DNA from: Methanomassiliicoccales archaeon RumEn M1 | GTDB taxonomy: Archaea > Thermoplasmatota > Thermoplasmata > Methanomassiliicoccales > Methanomassiliicoccaceae | DNA: 64,000 nucleotides | Reading direction: 5' to 3' | Assembly: GCA_001421185.1 (NCBI GenBank) | Contig: LJKK01000055.1 | Location: forward strand, 1-64,000 | Shown: one piece after another, positions 11,039 through 18,871 of the stretch | How the letters are laid out: the number at the start of each line of letters is the position of its first letter | Numbering within the stretch: the first letter of the stretch is position 1 | Position numbers and translations under genes: made by a program | Notes under the pieces: generated by a model | What the model saw: the letters and a program-made list of their open reading frames with translations, nothing else | Databases searched by the model: none | Told to the model about the DNA's origin: nothing

Positions 11039-11918
11039 GGAAGAGCTGGCCGCGCTGAGGAAGGCTGGCGCCATCGCCCGCGAGGCCAGGGAGCTGGGCG
11101 CCAGCATGGTGGACGAGGGCGTATCGCTCCTGGAGGTCGCGGAGGCGGTCGAGGGGCACATCATCTCGAAGGGGGCCAAGCCGGCATTTCCCTGCAATAT
11201 CAGCATCAACGAGGTGGCGGCGCATTTCACCCCTCGTACGGGCGACAAGCTCCGATTCGCCAATGGCGACCTGGTCAAGATCGATGTGGGCGCCCATGTC
11301 GACGGCTACATCGGCGACACCGCCATGACCGTCGAGGTCGGCACCAGGAACTGGACCAATCTCATCGAGTCGTCGGCCAGGGGGCTCGCGGTGGCCATGG
11401 AGATCATAGGCGAAGGGATCCCCCTGAACACGGTGGGAGGCGCGGTGGACCGCGCCATCCGCAGCAACGGCCATGTGCCGGTCTCGAACCTCACCGGGCA
11501 CTCGATGAAGCGGTACAACCTTCATGCCGGCATCAGCGTCCCCAGCTTCGATGACGGGGGCGCGGTGAAGGTGCCCGGGGACATCGTTTTGGCGGTCGAG
11601 CCCTTCGCCACCAACGGCGTAGGGCAGGTCAGGAACTCCAAGCCCGGCAACATCTATCGCATCATCCGGGAGCGGGAGCTGCGCGACAAGGCGGCAGCTG
11701 AGCATTTCCGGCTGCTGCAGGAGAACTTTGGGACCCTGCCGTTCTGCGAGCGCTGGGCCACCGCCCTCGATCCCAAGGCTTCAGTACATCTGCGCATGCT
11801 GGTCCGTCATGGCCTGGTGTTCGCCTACCCTATCCTCACCGAGGTCCGCGGCGGAAAGGTCTCGCAGAAGGAGCATACCGTGGTCATACATGACTCGGTG
11901 GCGGAGATAACCACTTAG
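11031..11918 (+). CDS. map: Methionine aminopeptidase, type II
   Basis: Removes the initiator Met from nascent proteins. At 295 residues it is the archaeal type II form, with the extra helical insert around residues 195-260. The five metal ligands can be placed: Asp in KIDVGAHVDG, Asp in IGDTAMTVE, His in LTGHSMKRY, Glu in LAVEPFATNG and Glu in QKEHTVV. The substrate-binding His sits in FPCNISINEVAAHFTP. It overlaps tsaC by 8 nt and ends in TAG, with a second TAG ten codons on. Confidence 0.95.
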   Translation: MNEEELAALRKAGAIAREARELGASMVDEGVSLLEVAEAVEGHIISKGAKPAFPCNISINEVAAHFTPRTGDKLRFANGDLVKIDVGAHVDGYIGDTAMTVEVGTRNWTNLIESSARGLAVAMEIIGEGIPLNTVGGAVDRAIRSNGHVPVSNLTGHSMKRYNLHAGISVPSFDDGGAVKVPGDIVLAVEPFATNGVGQVRNSKPGNIYRIIRERELRDKAAAEHFRLLQENFGTLPFCERWATALDPKASVHLRMLVRHGLVFAYPILTEVRGGKVSQKEHTVVIHDSVAEITT

Positions 11919-12132
11919 GCCCGTGGACCGAAGGGCGCCCTTGATCCCTAGAAACCCGGAGGAGGGAGGGTGCTGACCTCTTTAGAATCTGTGGGTGGTT
12001 CGAATCTGGAGGAAATGTGAGGCTGTTGAAGCACCGCTCCCATGCCTGTGGGTTACAGGCGACTGTATATAGATGTATATATATTAGTAATTTTCCCTAT
12101 TTTGGTATATAATGGTCAAGACCGCTGGGGCC
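11919..12132. other. Convergent intergenic region, A/T-rich stop zone
   Basis: Lies between map (plus) and the DUF3784 gene (minus). It has a GCCTGT-GGGTT-ACAGGC hairpin at 12050-12066 followed by a very A/T-rich stretch (12063-12115) with T-runs that could end both transcripts. A TTCGAATC motif near 12000 resembles a tRNA T-loop, but the flanking bases do not pair. Confidence 0.45.
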
Positions 12133-13017
12133 TCAGGTCATGGCCCGCAGCTGATCGTAGACCTCCTGAGTGGACTCCACCGTCTCGAGGTTGAATGCCA
12201 GGACCTCTCCGGAGTGGTACACGACGATGTACATCGGCACGGCGTTGTACGATGCCAAGGTGTACCGCCCGAACTCCTCGTTGCGGTAGTTGCCGCTGCG
12301 GATATTATCGCCCGCGAACCCCGCGACGCGGCGGCCGGTCTCCAGGTCCTCCCTCAGCTCGATCGACTCGATGTCCTCGTAGGGGATGAGCTCGCTGACC
12401 ATGGGCGCGTCCACTTTCAGCCCTTCATCGAGTAGCTCCGCCGTCACGTCGCCCCCCGGGACGACGAACAGAAAGATGATCGCCAGGGCAACGCCGATGA
12501 TGATCATTAGGGCCAGCAGGCCATAGAGCATCTGTCGGTTCTTCTTCTTGTCCTCCTCGGTGATGAGCAGCTTGGGATCCACCGCCCCCTCCTTCAGGAA
12601 TCGCCCTCCCGTGTTCATGTACACTAGGCCGACGACGATGATCGCCAGGCTGATCGCGAGCAGGGTAAAGAACGGCCACTCGAAGTCCAGGAGGAAGATC
12701 GATTCCATGGCCAGCGTCATGGGGACCATGATGAAGAACATCAGCTTCCCCACGAACCGGGCCAGCTTATCGGTGTCGTACTGCTCCCGCACAGCTCGGG
12801 GGGAGGTGTTGTACCCTGCGATGAGCGAGGCCCCCTTTCCGGTCGCCCACATGTATATGGATACTCCCAGAAGGGGCAGCAATGAGAACAGCAGCACGGC
12901 CTGGATGATGATGTCGATCGCGTCGCTGCCGGTGGCTACCATCAGGGCGATGGGCGCGGTCGGCAGCAGCAATCCCACGGCAAGGGCCAGGACGAGGACC
13001 TTGGTATCCCGCTCCAT
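12133..13017 (-). CDS. DUF3784-like integral membrane protein with C-terminal PH-like domain
   Basis: A 294-residue membrane protein with about five predicted helices: residues 7-25, 34-55, 90-110, 117-134 and 167-187. The loop LIAGYNTSPRAVREQYDTDK is the DUF3784 signature. After the last helix comes a soluble tail of about 100 residues (VSELIPYEDIESIELREDLE ... YIVVYHSGEVLAFNLETVES) with the strand pattern of bacterial PH domains. Function is unknown. GGAGCGGG precedes ATG. It converges with map and diverges from the tRNA-Leu. Confidence 0.65.
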   Translation of the reverse strand: MERDTKVLVLALAVGLLLPTAPIALMVATGSDAIDIIIQAVLLFSLLPLLGVSIYMWATGKGASLIAGYNTSPRAVREQYDTDKLARFVGKLMFFIMVPMTLAMESIFLLDFEWPFFTLLAISLAIIVVGLVYMNTGGRFLKEGAVDPKLLITEEDKKKNRQMLYGLLALMIIIGVALAIIFLFVVPGGDVTAELLDEGLKVDAPMVSELIPYEDIESIELREDLETGRRVAGFAGDNIRSGNYRNEEFGRYTLASYNAVPMYIVVYHSGEVLAFNLETVESTQEVYDQLRAMT

Positions 13018-13227
13018 GCGGCAGGTGATGAAATACCTGTTCTTGAGCTTAACCTCTGCCCCGATGGAATTGATAACATCCGTCCTCGGCGCGGGCCATC
13101 CTGGACGCGCCGCCGGTGCTCTTTGCGCACCATCGCTGCGGTTCCGGAAGCCCTCCCACCGCCTGCTGAAATAATTTGCGGTGTGCTAACATTTAATTAG
13201 GGATGTGGCTTTACGAAACCCCATCAG

Positions 13228-13337
13228 GCGAGGGTAGCCAAGCCAGGTCAATGATGATGTTCTCATCGACCAAAGGCGACAGACTCAAGATCTGTTCCTG
13301 AAGAGGTTCGTCGGTTCAAATCCGGCCCCTCGCACCA
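13228..13337 (+). tRNA. tRNA-Leu(CAA) with D-loop intron, CCA encoded
   Basis: Acceptor GCGAGGG (13228-13234) pairs with CCCTCGC (13327-13333), discriminator A, and CCA at 13335-13337 is in the DNA. The anticodon arm is ACAGA-CTCAAGA-TCTGT, so the anticodon is CAA (codon UUG). The long variable arm (TCCTGAAGAGGTTC) is that of a class II tRNA, and the T arm is GTCGG-TTCAAAT-CCGGC. The D loop is 22 nt too long; removing 13252-13273 gives GCCAAGCCAGGTCAAAGGCG, an ordinary tRNA-Leu D arm. The TATA box TTTAATTA (13190-13197) sits about 35 nt upstream. Confidence 0.93.
13252..13273 (+). other. 22-nt tRNA intron in the D loop (bulge-helix-bulge)
   Basis: The precursor can fold as a bulge-helix-bulge: outer helix GCC/GGC, central 4-bp helix GGTC (13246-13249) with GACC (13268-13271), 3-nt bulges AAT and AAA on opposite strands, and inner helix GATGA/TCATC. 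Cutting each bulge after its second base joins GGTCAA to AGGCG and restores the normal D loop. Boundaries are uncertain by one or two bases because of the repeated A. The last 13 bases recur at 13343-13355. Confidence 0.8.
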
Positions 13338-13400
13338 TTTTCTCTCATCGACCAACGTCCATCGGCGTCCGCCTGGCCACCGACCGCTGTCCGTTCGAGC

Positions 13401-13898
13401 TCAGAACGGTCCGGTGAACATGCCCAGCTTCTCGGCGACGCTCGGGAGGTCGATCCCCTCGTCCGAGGCGTCCAGGCCGGTCCACTCGAACGGGTCGGTC
13501 AGGATGCACACGCCGTTCTCGTCCAGCACGCCCAGCCCGGCCGTCCGCGAGTCGTCGATGATCATCTTGTCGGGGAACAGCTCGGCCATCGCCACCCGGG
13601 CCTCCTGGCACGCCAGCGGGATGATGACGTCGATGTTGTCATAGTCGCCGGCGACGATCCACCGCTCCTTCCGGGAGCGGATGCCGTCGTAATAGCACGA
13701 GGCCACCATGAGCTCTTCCTTACGAACGTCGAAGCCGTCGGCGCGAAGGCATGACGCCAGGTCTCGCAACGAATCCTCCCCGCCGAAGCCATGGCATCCC
13801 TTGGCGCAGGTATCGCAGGACCATATCGCGATGCCATCCTCCTTGCCTATGATGCCCTTGAGGTCCTCGTACGTGATCGTTCTCAGGGAGGCGATCAT
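13401..13898 (-). CDS. MetV-like cysteine-rich protein, copy 2
   Basis: A 165-residue protein with an N-terminal CDTCAKGC motif (about residues 28-35) followed by a GGED stretch and further cysteines (MVASCYYDG, PLACQEARVAM). This pattern resembles the methylene-tetrahydrofolate reductase C-terminal/MetV family, small zinc or Fe-S proteins paired with methyl-group enzymes. Its start overlaps the stop of its upstream paralogue by 4 nt (ATGA), so both are made from one mRNA. The family call rests on motif layout only; a Zn-ribbon protein of other function is possible. Confidence 0.5.
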   Translation of the reverse strand: MIASLRTITYEDLKGIIGKEDGIAIWSCDTCAKGCHGFGGEDSLRDLASCLRADGFDVRKEELMVASCYYDGIRSRKERWIVAGDYDNIDVIIPLACQEARVAMAELFPDKMIIDDSRTAGLGVLDENGVCILTDPFEWTGLDASDEGIDLPSVAEKLGMFTGPF

Positions 13899-14368
13899 CT
13901 GTCCGCACCTCCCTCGGGGATCGCATCGGTATCGTTCCGTCCGGGGAACGCCTTGCCCACCTCGCCCTGATATCCCGGGTAGGGACTGACCAGCACCGAC
14001 CCCTTCCTCGAGGCATCGTAGTAGCCGATGCCCAGCGTGACGTTGGTGGAGACAATCCGCCTTCCGGAGAACATCCTGCTGGCCGCCCTTAGGCCGGACA
14101 CACAGGCCATCAACAGCACCGTGTCGGCCTCGTCCGGCAGCGCCACCTCGCGCAGGTTGGACAGGACGCAGGCCTTGGGGACGACCTGCGAGGCAACGAC
14201 GCTGTAGCCGTCCGCCTTAAGGTCGGAGCTCATGCTCATCATGGCCCTCCGTCCGCCGGTGCGGCAGTAATTGGCGCAGGCATTGCATGAGATGATGGCA
14301 AGTCGCTCCTCCCGGCTGAGGTTGCTGACTATCTCCTCATAAGGGACCGGTCTGGAGACGCTCACCAT
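13895..14368 (-). CDS. MetV-like cysteine-rich protein, copy 1
   Basis: A 157-residue paralogue of the next gene. Both begin with a similar helix (RPVPYEEIVSNLSREERLAI here, MIASLRTITYEDLKGIIGKE there) and then a Cys motif, here CNACANYC followed by TGGRR. The middle holds LLMACVSGLRAASRMFSGR and GIGYYDASRKGSV, matching the MTHFR C-terminal/MetV pattern. Such proteins usually sit beside metF or hdrABC genes, neither of which is present here, so the partner is unknown. ATG at 14368 follows GGTGCGAG. Confidence 0.5.
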   Translation of the reverse strand: MVSVSRPVPYEEIVSNLSREERLAIISCNACANYCRTGGRRAMMSMSSDLKADGYSVVASQVVPKACVLSNLREVALPDEADTVLLMACVSGLRAASRMFSGRRIVSTNVTLGIGYYDASRKGSVLVSPYPGYQGEVGKAFPGRNDTDAIPEGGADR

Positions 14369-14433
14369 GCTCGCACCTCATTTTCCGGTAGATCTTCGCT
14401 CATCGTTAAGCGTTTCCGATGAAAATGCTGGTA

Positions 14434-15129
14434 TTAGAAATCGTTGCTGAACCGCTCGTCCTTGGGGAGGCGGATGTCCCCGCTGGGAAGCACATGACCT
14501 TCCACGCCCCTTTCATGGGCCAGGTCGGATATTATGTCCCGCAGCACCCATGTCTCCTCCTTGAAGCCGATCTCGTCCGCCAGCCGCAGCGCCTCGTTCT
14601 CCATCTCGGCGGCGGCCCTCCTGAGCTCATGGGGCTCCCGGGGCCATGCGATGGGCGCCTTGTGGTCCAGGATCACGTGGCATAGCTCATGGACGAGCAC
14701 TGCTCGGAGCACCACGTCATCCAGCTCCAGCGCGCCGCGCAGGAACACCACGTAGGTGCGCCTGTCCCCCGGCCCGGACGGTCGGACCTCGGCCAGCGGA
14801 GGGGACGAGGCGGAAAGGACCGGCTGCACATGGAAGCGGACGTCCCGCCTTCCCGACTCCAGTATGCTGAAGAAATCGGAGGGCAATCGCCGCAGGGCGT
14901 CGATTAGACGAGGCGTCGCCGTCTCCCTCGAGTAGACGGTCACGTTCGCCGTCTGGCGGGCGAGGTCGTCGTCCGACTCGAAGACTATGCGGGGCTCAAG
15001 GTAACTGGCCGCACGATCGTGACCGACCGGAGCGGAGTCACGCTCCGCCGGAGGCCAGACCTCGGGGGCGGCCTCCTCGGCCTCGGTACGTGGGTCCAGG
15101 ACCTTCTGCTTCGCGTTCCGGCTCATCAC
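14434..15129 (-). CDS. Zincin-like metalloprotease-fold protein (HELCH motif)
   Basis: A 231-residue protein with the zinc-binding helix VLRAVLVHELCHVILDHKAP, i.e. an HExxH motif near residue 150, followed by a helical Glu-rich region that could supply the third ligand (AAAEMENEALRLADEIG). The first 70 residues are charged and low in complexity (EAEEAAPEVWPPAERDSAP). No signal peptide or membrane segment is seen, so it is probably cytoplasmic. The start may be the second Met (15126). It is divergent from the aminotransferase gene across about 140 nt. Confidence 0.6.
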   Translation of the reverse strand: MMSRNAKQKVLDPRTEAEEAAPEVWPPAERDSAPVGHDRAASYLEPRIVFESDDDLARQTANVTVYSRETATPRLIDALRRLPSDFFSILESGRRDVRFHVQPVLSASSPPLAEVRPSGPGDRRTYVVFLRGALELDDVVLRAVLVHELCHVILDHKAPIAWPREPHELRRAAAEMENEALRLADEIGFKEETWVLRDIISDLAHERGVEGHVLPSGDIRLPKDERFSNDF

Positions 15130-15271
15130 GTGTCAAATGAACTACGTTCCCGCCGGCTCAAATACTTTCAGTCCTCCTGATGCGACATTCGCAGCCGTCA
15201 TGTCAGTTCACATCACCGGTCGCACGACGCACCCAAAACGCCTTATCCATGCGAAATTCCATCACCCGGCC

Positions 15272-16396
15272 ATGATATCAAAGCGCGTCAGGTCCATCAA
15301 ACCTTCCGGGATCAGGGCGATGTTCGAGATGGCCACCAAGGACTCCATCAACCTGGGCCTTGGCGAACTGGACCTTGAGCCGCCACAGGAGGTGACCGAC
15401 GCGCTCAAGCAGGCGGCCGATCAGGGCCGGAACCGCTACTGTCCGACCAAGGGGATCGACGAGCTGCGATCGGCCGTGGCCAGCAAGGTGTCGAGGTACC
15501 GGCGGGACCTCTCCATCGACAACGTGATGATCACCTGCTCAGGCACCCAGGGCGCCATCGCCACGTACCAGACGCTGTTCGATCCCGACGATGAGGTGCT
15601 CATACCGGAACCGGGCTTCGTCCTGTACGAACCGGACGCTATCCTGGTGGGCGCTCGGCCGGTGCCGTACGGCATGACCGAGGGAACGTTCATGCCGGAC
15701 ATCGACGACATCATGGGCTCGATCACCTCGAAGACGAAAGGGCTGGTCGTCAACTCGCCCTCCAATCCCACCGGGGGCATCCTTGACCGGGAGACCTTCA
15801 AGGCGCTGTGCGACATCGCCGACGACCATGACCTATGGATCATCTCCGACGAGGTGTACGAGGACTTCATCTACGATCCCGATGCCACGCATTATTCCTT
15901 CAACGAGAGGATCGAGAGGTCGGTGGTGCTGAACTCCTTCTCCAAGTCGCTGGCGGTGCCGGGCTGGCGCCTGGGGTACCTGACGGCATCGCCCGAGCTG
16001 GTGAACGAGATCTCCAAGATGCAGTACCATCTCGTGGCCGCTCCGCCGACCCCGCAGCAGTACGCCCTGGCCGCATCGTTCCATGTCCAGCAGCGCTTCC
16101 TCGATGAGATCGTGCCCCTGTTCGATCGGAGAAGGAAATTGATGGCCGGCCTGCTCAACGAGATCGAGGGCTTCCACTGTCCCGTCCCCAAGGGGGCCTT
16201 CTATGCCTTCCCGTCGTATGATATGCCTATACCGTCCCACGATCTAGCGCTCCGCATAGTCAAGGCCGGGGTCATCGTGGCGCCGGGGACGGCGTTCGGG
16301 GAGAGGGGGGAAGGACATCTGCGGTTCTCCTATGCCGCCTCGGAGGAGAGCATCGTCAAGGGCCTGGAGATCGTGAAGAGGGTCGCGGAGGAATGA
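15272..16396 (+). CDS. PLP-dependent aminotransferase, class I/II
   Basis: A 374-residue fold-type I aminotransferase of the aspartate/aromatic group. Motifs: NLGLGELDLEPP near the N-terminus, NSPSNPTGG, ISDEVYEDFIYD, the PLP-lysine motif NSFSKSLAVPGWRLGYL (Lys near residue 226) and a C-terminal HLRFSYAASEE with the substrate-carboxylate Arg. The start ATG at 15272 was chosen because family homology begins there (MISKRVRSIKPSGIRAMFEM); the open frame extends 45 codons upstream with no resemblance. The exact amino acid substrate is not determinable. Confidence 0.88.
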   Translation: MISKRVRSIKPSGIRAMFEMATKDSINLGLGELDLEPPQEVTDALKQAADQGRNRYCPTKGIDELRSAVASKVSRYRRDLSIDNVMITCSGTQGAIATYQTLFDPDDEVLIPEPGFVLYEPDAILVGARPVPYGMTEGTFMPDIDDIMGSITSKTKGLVVNSPSNPTGGILDRETFKALCDIADDHDLWIISDEVYEDFIYDPDATHYSFNERIERSVVLNSFSKSLAVPGWRLGYLTASPELVNEISKMQYHLVAAPPTPQQYALAASFHVQQRFLDEIVPLFDRRRKLMAGLLNEIEGFHCPVPKGAFYAFPSYDMPIPSHDLALRIVKAGVIVAPGTAFGERGEGHLRFSYAASEESIVKGLEIVKRVAEE

Positions 16397-16517
16397 GGCC
16401 TCATTACAGGAGCGCGCCGGCCTCGGCGATTGAAGTTATATACGGGCACGTGCATCAATTGTCTTGGCCCCGGGCGGCCAGCAAGACCGTGCCGGTGACG
16501 ATCCTCGAGGTGAACGC

Positions 16518-17084
16518 ATGAATGGGGTGACGAAGACCACTAAGCCCTCCAGCAAGAAAGGGCGACCCAAGCGAGTGAAGAAGGAGGCCGAACCGGAGGA
16601 ACTCCCATCTCCCGAGGAGATCGTAGAGGACCTTGACACGATCGCCGAGGAGGTCATCTTCGGCAAGAACCAGGCCCGCACCTACGCCCTACGCGAGGTG
16701 TGGTACCCCAGCTTCAAGGAGATCATCGCCGATCCCACCGTTCCGGAGGATGCCAGGGACGAGGTCATGTTCCTCACCCTCACCAACGCCCTGCTGGACA
16801 TGCTGATGGATGTCGTGCCCAAGGAGATGGCGCTCACCTTCGCGCGGAACCTGGACGACTACCTGGCGGTGACCCTGGTCAACAAGGAGTACGGCGTGGA
16901 CCTGCTCAAGACCTTCCAGAAGGAGTTCACCGAGAGCATGGGCAACAACTTCCATTCGGAGGAGAAGCTCATGGCGGCCCTGCAGACCTTCGAGGAGAAG
17001 TGGTGGGACACCCCACGGGACGACATCGGAGGCAAGAGCCCCAACGAGGCGCTGGAAGAGATGGCCGAGAAGCACGAGCTGTAA
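16518..17084 (+). CDS. Conserved-looking helical protein of unknown function
   Basis: A 188-residue, mostly helical, charged protein. A Lys/Pro-rich N-terminal tail (TTKPSSKKGRPKRVKKEAEP) resembles an AT-hook or nucleic-acid-binding tail; a region rich in amphipathic helices follows (EEIVEDLDTIAEEVIFGKNQ ... NALLDMLMDVVPKEMALTFA). The start ATG at 16518 has a good ribosome binding site (GAGGTGAAC); the frame is open a further 18 codons upstream. The TATA box GTTATATACG at 16434-16443 implies a leader of about 50 nt. I do not recognise the family. Confidence 0.55.
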   Translation: MNGVTKTTKPSSKKGRPKRVKKEAEPEELPSPEEIVEDLDTIAEEVIFGKNQARTYALREVWYPSFKEIIADPTVPEDARDEVMFLTLTNALLDMLMDVVPKEMALTFARNLDDYLAVTLVNKEYGVDLLKTFQKEFTESMGNNFHSEEKLMAALQTFEEKWWDTPRDDIGGKSPNEALEEMAEKHEL

Positions 17085-17106
17085 GCGCCCTCCAGCGGTG
17101 TGACCG

Positions 17107-18291
17107 ATGAAGGCACCTTCACGTTCAATAATGGTGCTGTCCGCCGCTTCGTTCTTTTCCATGATGGGCATGAGCATAGTCTCCCCCGTCATTCCAGACT
17201 ATGCTCTGAGCTTCGGCGTGCCGTTCGCCCTGGCCGGCCTTCTCATCTCCGGCTTCGGCCTGGCGCGTCTGTTCGTCGACCTGCCGGCGGGAATGCTCTC
17301 CGCGCGGTTCGGCGCGCGGCGGTTCATGCTCCTCGGCCTGGCCATCATCGCGGTGTCATCGCTCATCGCGGGTTTCGCGCTGAACTACACCGTCCTGCTG
17401 GCCGCCCGGGTGCTGGAGGGCGCCGGCTCGGCCATCTACATGACGACGTCGCTCACCGCCGTCACCAAGCTGTCGCCCAGGGAGAGCAGGGGGGTCAACC
17501 TTAGTCTGTACATGAGCATGTTCCTGGTGGGGACCATGATCGGCCCGGTGGTGGGCGGCTTCGCGGCCGAACACTTCGGCCTGGGGGCGCCGTTCACCGT
17601 CTACGGCCTGTTCGCCTCCTTCTCCTTCCTGCTGGTATGGAAGACCATCGGCCGAGAGGAGGTGGTCGATCCGTCCTCGGCCATCAACCTGAGGGAGCTG
17701 TTCGGCCTCCTCCGCCGGTATGACATCGCCACCATCAACATGGCCAATGTATGCGTGTTCGTGGCCCGCCAGGGGATACTGAACACGGTCGTGCCGTTGT
17801 ACGCACGTCTGAACCTGGGGCTGGCGCTCAGCGAGCTGGGAGTGATCCTGTCCATCGCGGCCCTGGGCAACCTGGTCACCATGCTATTGTCCGGCTCCAT
17901 GACCGACCGCTACGGGCGAAAGCCATTCTTCCTGGCCGGGCTGGGGATGACCGCGTTCTTCATCGCCCTGGTGCCGTTCGCCACCGACATCGTGCAGCTG
18001 GGCGTCCTCATCGCCGGCCTTAGCCTGTCACTGGGACTGGCCGGGCCGATGGCGGCCTGGCTCACCGACGTGGTGAGGCCGGGGGAGCTGGGCGGGGCCA
18101 TGGGGCTCTTCCGCACCATGGGCGACCTCGGCTACGTGGTCGGCCCGGTGGCCCTGGCCGCGCTGGCCGGGACCTCGGGGTCGGTGTCCGGCGCGCCTTT
18201 CTTCCTGGCGGCGGCCGTCATCGTTCTGCTCGCCCTGCCCCTGGTGCGGACCAGCGACCCTGCCGCAGCCAGGGCTGAAAGGAGGATATGA
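17107..18291 (+). CDS. MFS transporter (12 membrane segments)
   Basis: A 394-residue major facilitator superfamily protein. The first half begins with an SAASFFSMMGMSIVSPVIPD helix and has FGLARLFVDLPAGMLSARFG, a motif A-like loop, and the second half repeats it as SMTDRYGRKPFFLAGLG. Twelve hydrophobic segments can be counted. This layout is typical of drug or metabolite efflux proteins; the substrate is unknown. It starts 22 nt after the preceding gene in the same direction and may share its transcript. Confidence 0.85.
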   Translation: MKAPSRSIMVLSAASFFSMMGMSIVSPVIPDYALSFGVPFALAGLLISGFGLARLFVDLPAGMLSARFGARRFMLLGLAIIAVSSLIAGFALNYTVLLAARVLEGAGSAIYMTTSLTAVTKLSPRESRGVNLSLYMSMFLVGTMIGPVVGGFAAEHFGLGAPFTVYGLFASFSFLLVWKTIGREEVVDPSSAINLRELFGLLRRYDIATINMANVCVFVARQGILNTVVPLYARLNLGLALSELGVILSIAALGNLVTMLLSGSMTDRYGRKPFFLAGLGMTAFFIALVPFATDIVQLGVLIAGLSLSLGLAGPMAAWLTDVVRPGELGGAMGLFRTMGDLGYVVGPVALAALAGTSGSVSGAPFFLAAAVIVLLALPLVRTSDPAAARAERRI

Positions 18292-18345
18292 GGCCGACGA
18301 CGTGGTGGCCGGCCATCTCATCAAAACGTCACTGGAAAAGGCGTT

Positions 18346-18738
18346 TCAGAGGGTCTTGATGGGTTCCTCTTCCTTCCGTGCCCTGGGGCGGGGCCGCTCG
18401 TTCGAGTGGTTCCACAGGTGCTTGCTCCACTGAGGTCGGAGGTCCCTCACCCGGCGGGCCTGACTGGCCACCGCCTTCTTGGACCGGCTGTACCAGTCGG
18501 CCTCCTCCTCCGTGTATCTCCTCTCACCGCGGGGCTTGGACAGCGCATATTGGCGAACGTCGCAGAGCATGATCTCCCAGGCGTCCTCCTCGGAGGAGCG
18601 CTGCAGGAAATCCCTCAGCCTGCCGACCTCCCTGCTATAATGGTCCATGGCATGGGAGGGGTCCTCGAACACCTTCCACTCCACTATCTGACCGTTCAAG
18701 GTGGTCACTACCGCGCTTCTTTCGTCTGTCATTTTCAC
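18346..18738 (-). CDS. Small hypothetical protein
   Basis: A 130-residue basic protein with an N-terminal strand-rich part (SAVVTTLNGQIVEWKVFEDP), a helical middle and a Lys/Arg-rich end (SNERPRPRARKEEEPIKTL). It is supported by a GGGGTGATG ribosome binding site and a TATA-like GTTTAAACC (about 18755-18763) upstream on the minus strand. Met3 is an equally good start. I do not recognise the family. It is divergent from mevalonate kinase. Confidence 0.5.
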   Translation of the reverse strand: MKMTDERSAVVTTLNGQIVEWKVFEDPSHAMDHYSREVGRLRDFLQRSSEEDAWEIMLCDVRQYALSKPRGERRYTEEEADWYSRSKKAVASQARRVRDLRPQWSKHLWNHSNERPRPRARKEEEPIKTL

Positions 18739-18871
18739 ATCACCCCTTTTAGAAACGGTTTAAACTCATTTGTGAACCATCTCTATATCAATGTTCTCAG
18801 GCCTCCGGGAACGCTCGATCACTGTCTGGAACTGGCAAATCGTTTAATTGGATGACGATGATGGACCGGCG

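Noticed and set aside
11985-12030. T-loop-like GGTTCGAATC downstream of map, as a possible tRNA or tRNA fragment
   Set aside because: The flanking bases (GGTGG and CTGGA) do not form a T stem, and no acceptor or anticodon arm can be built around it.
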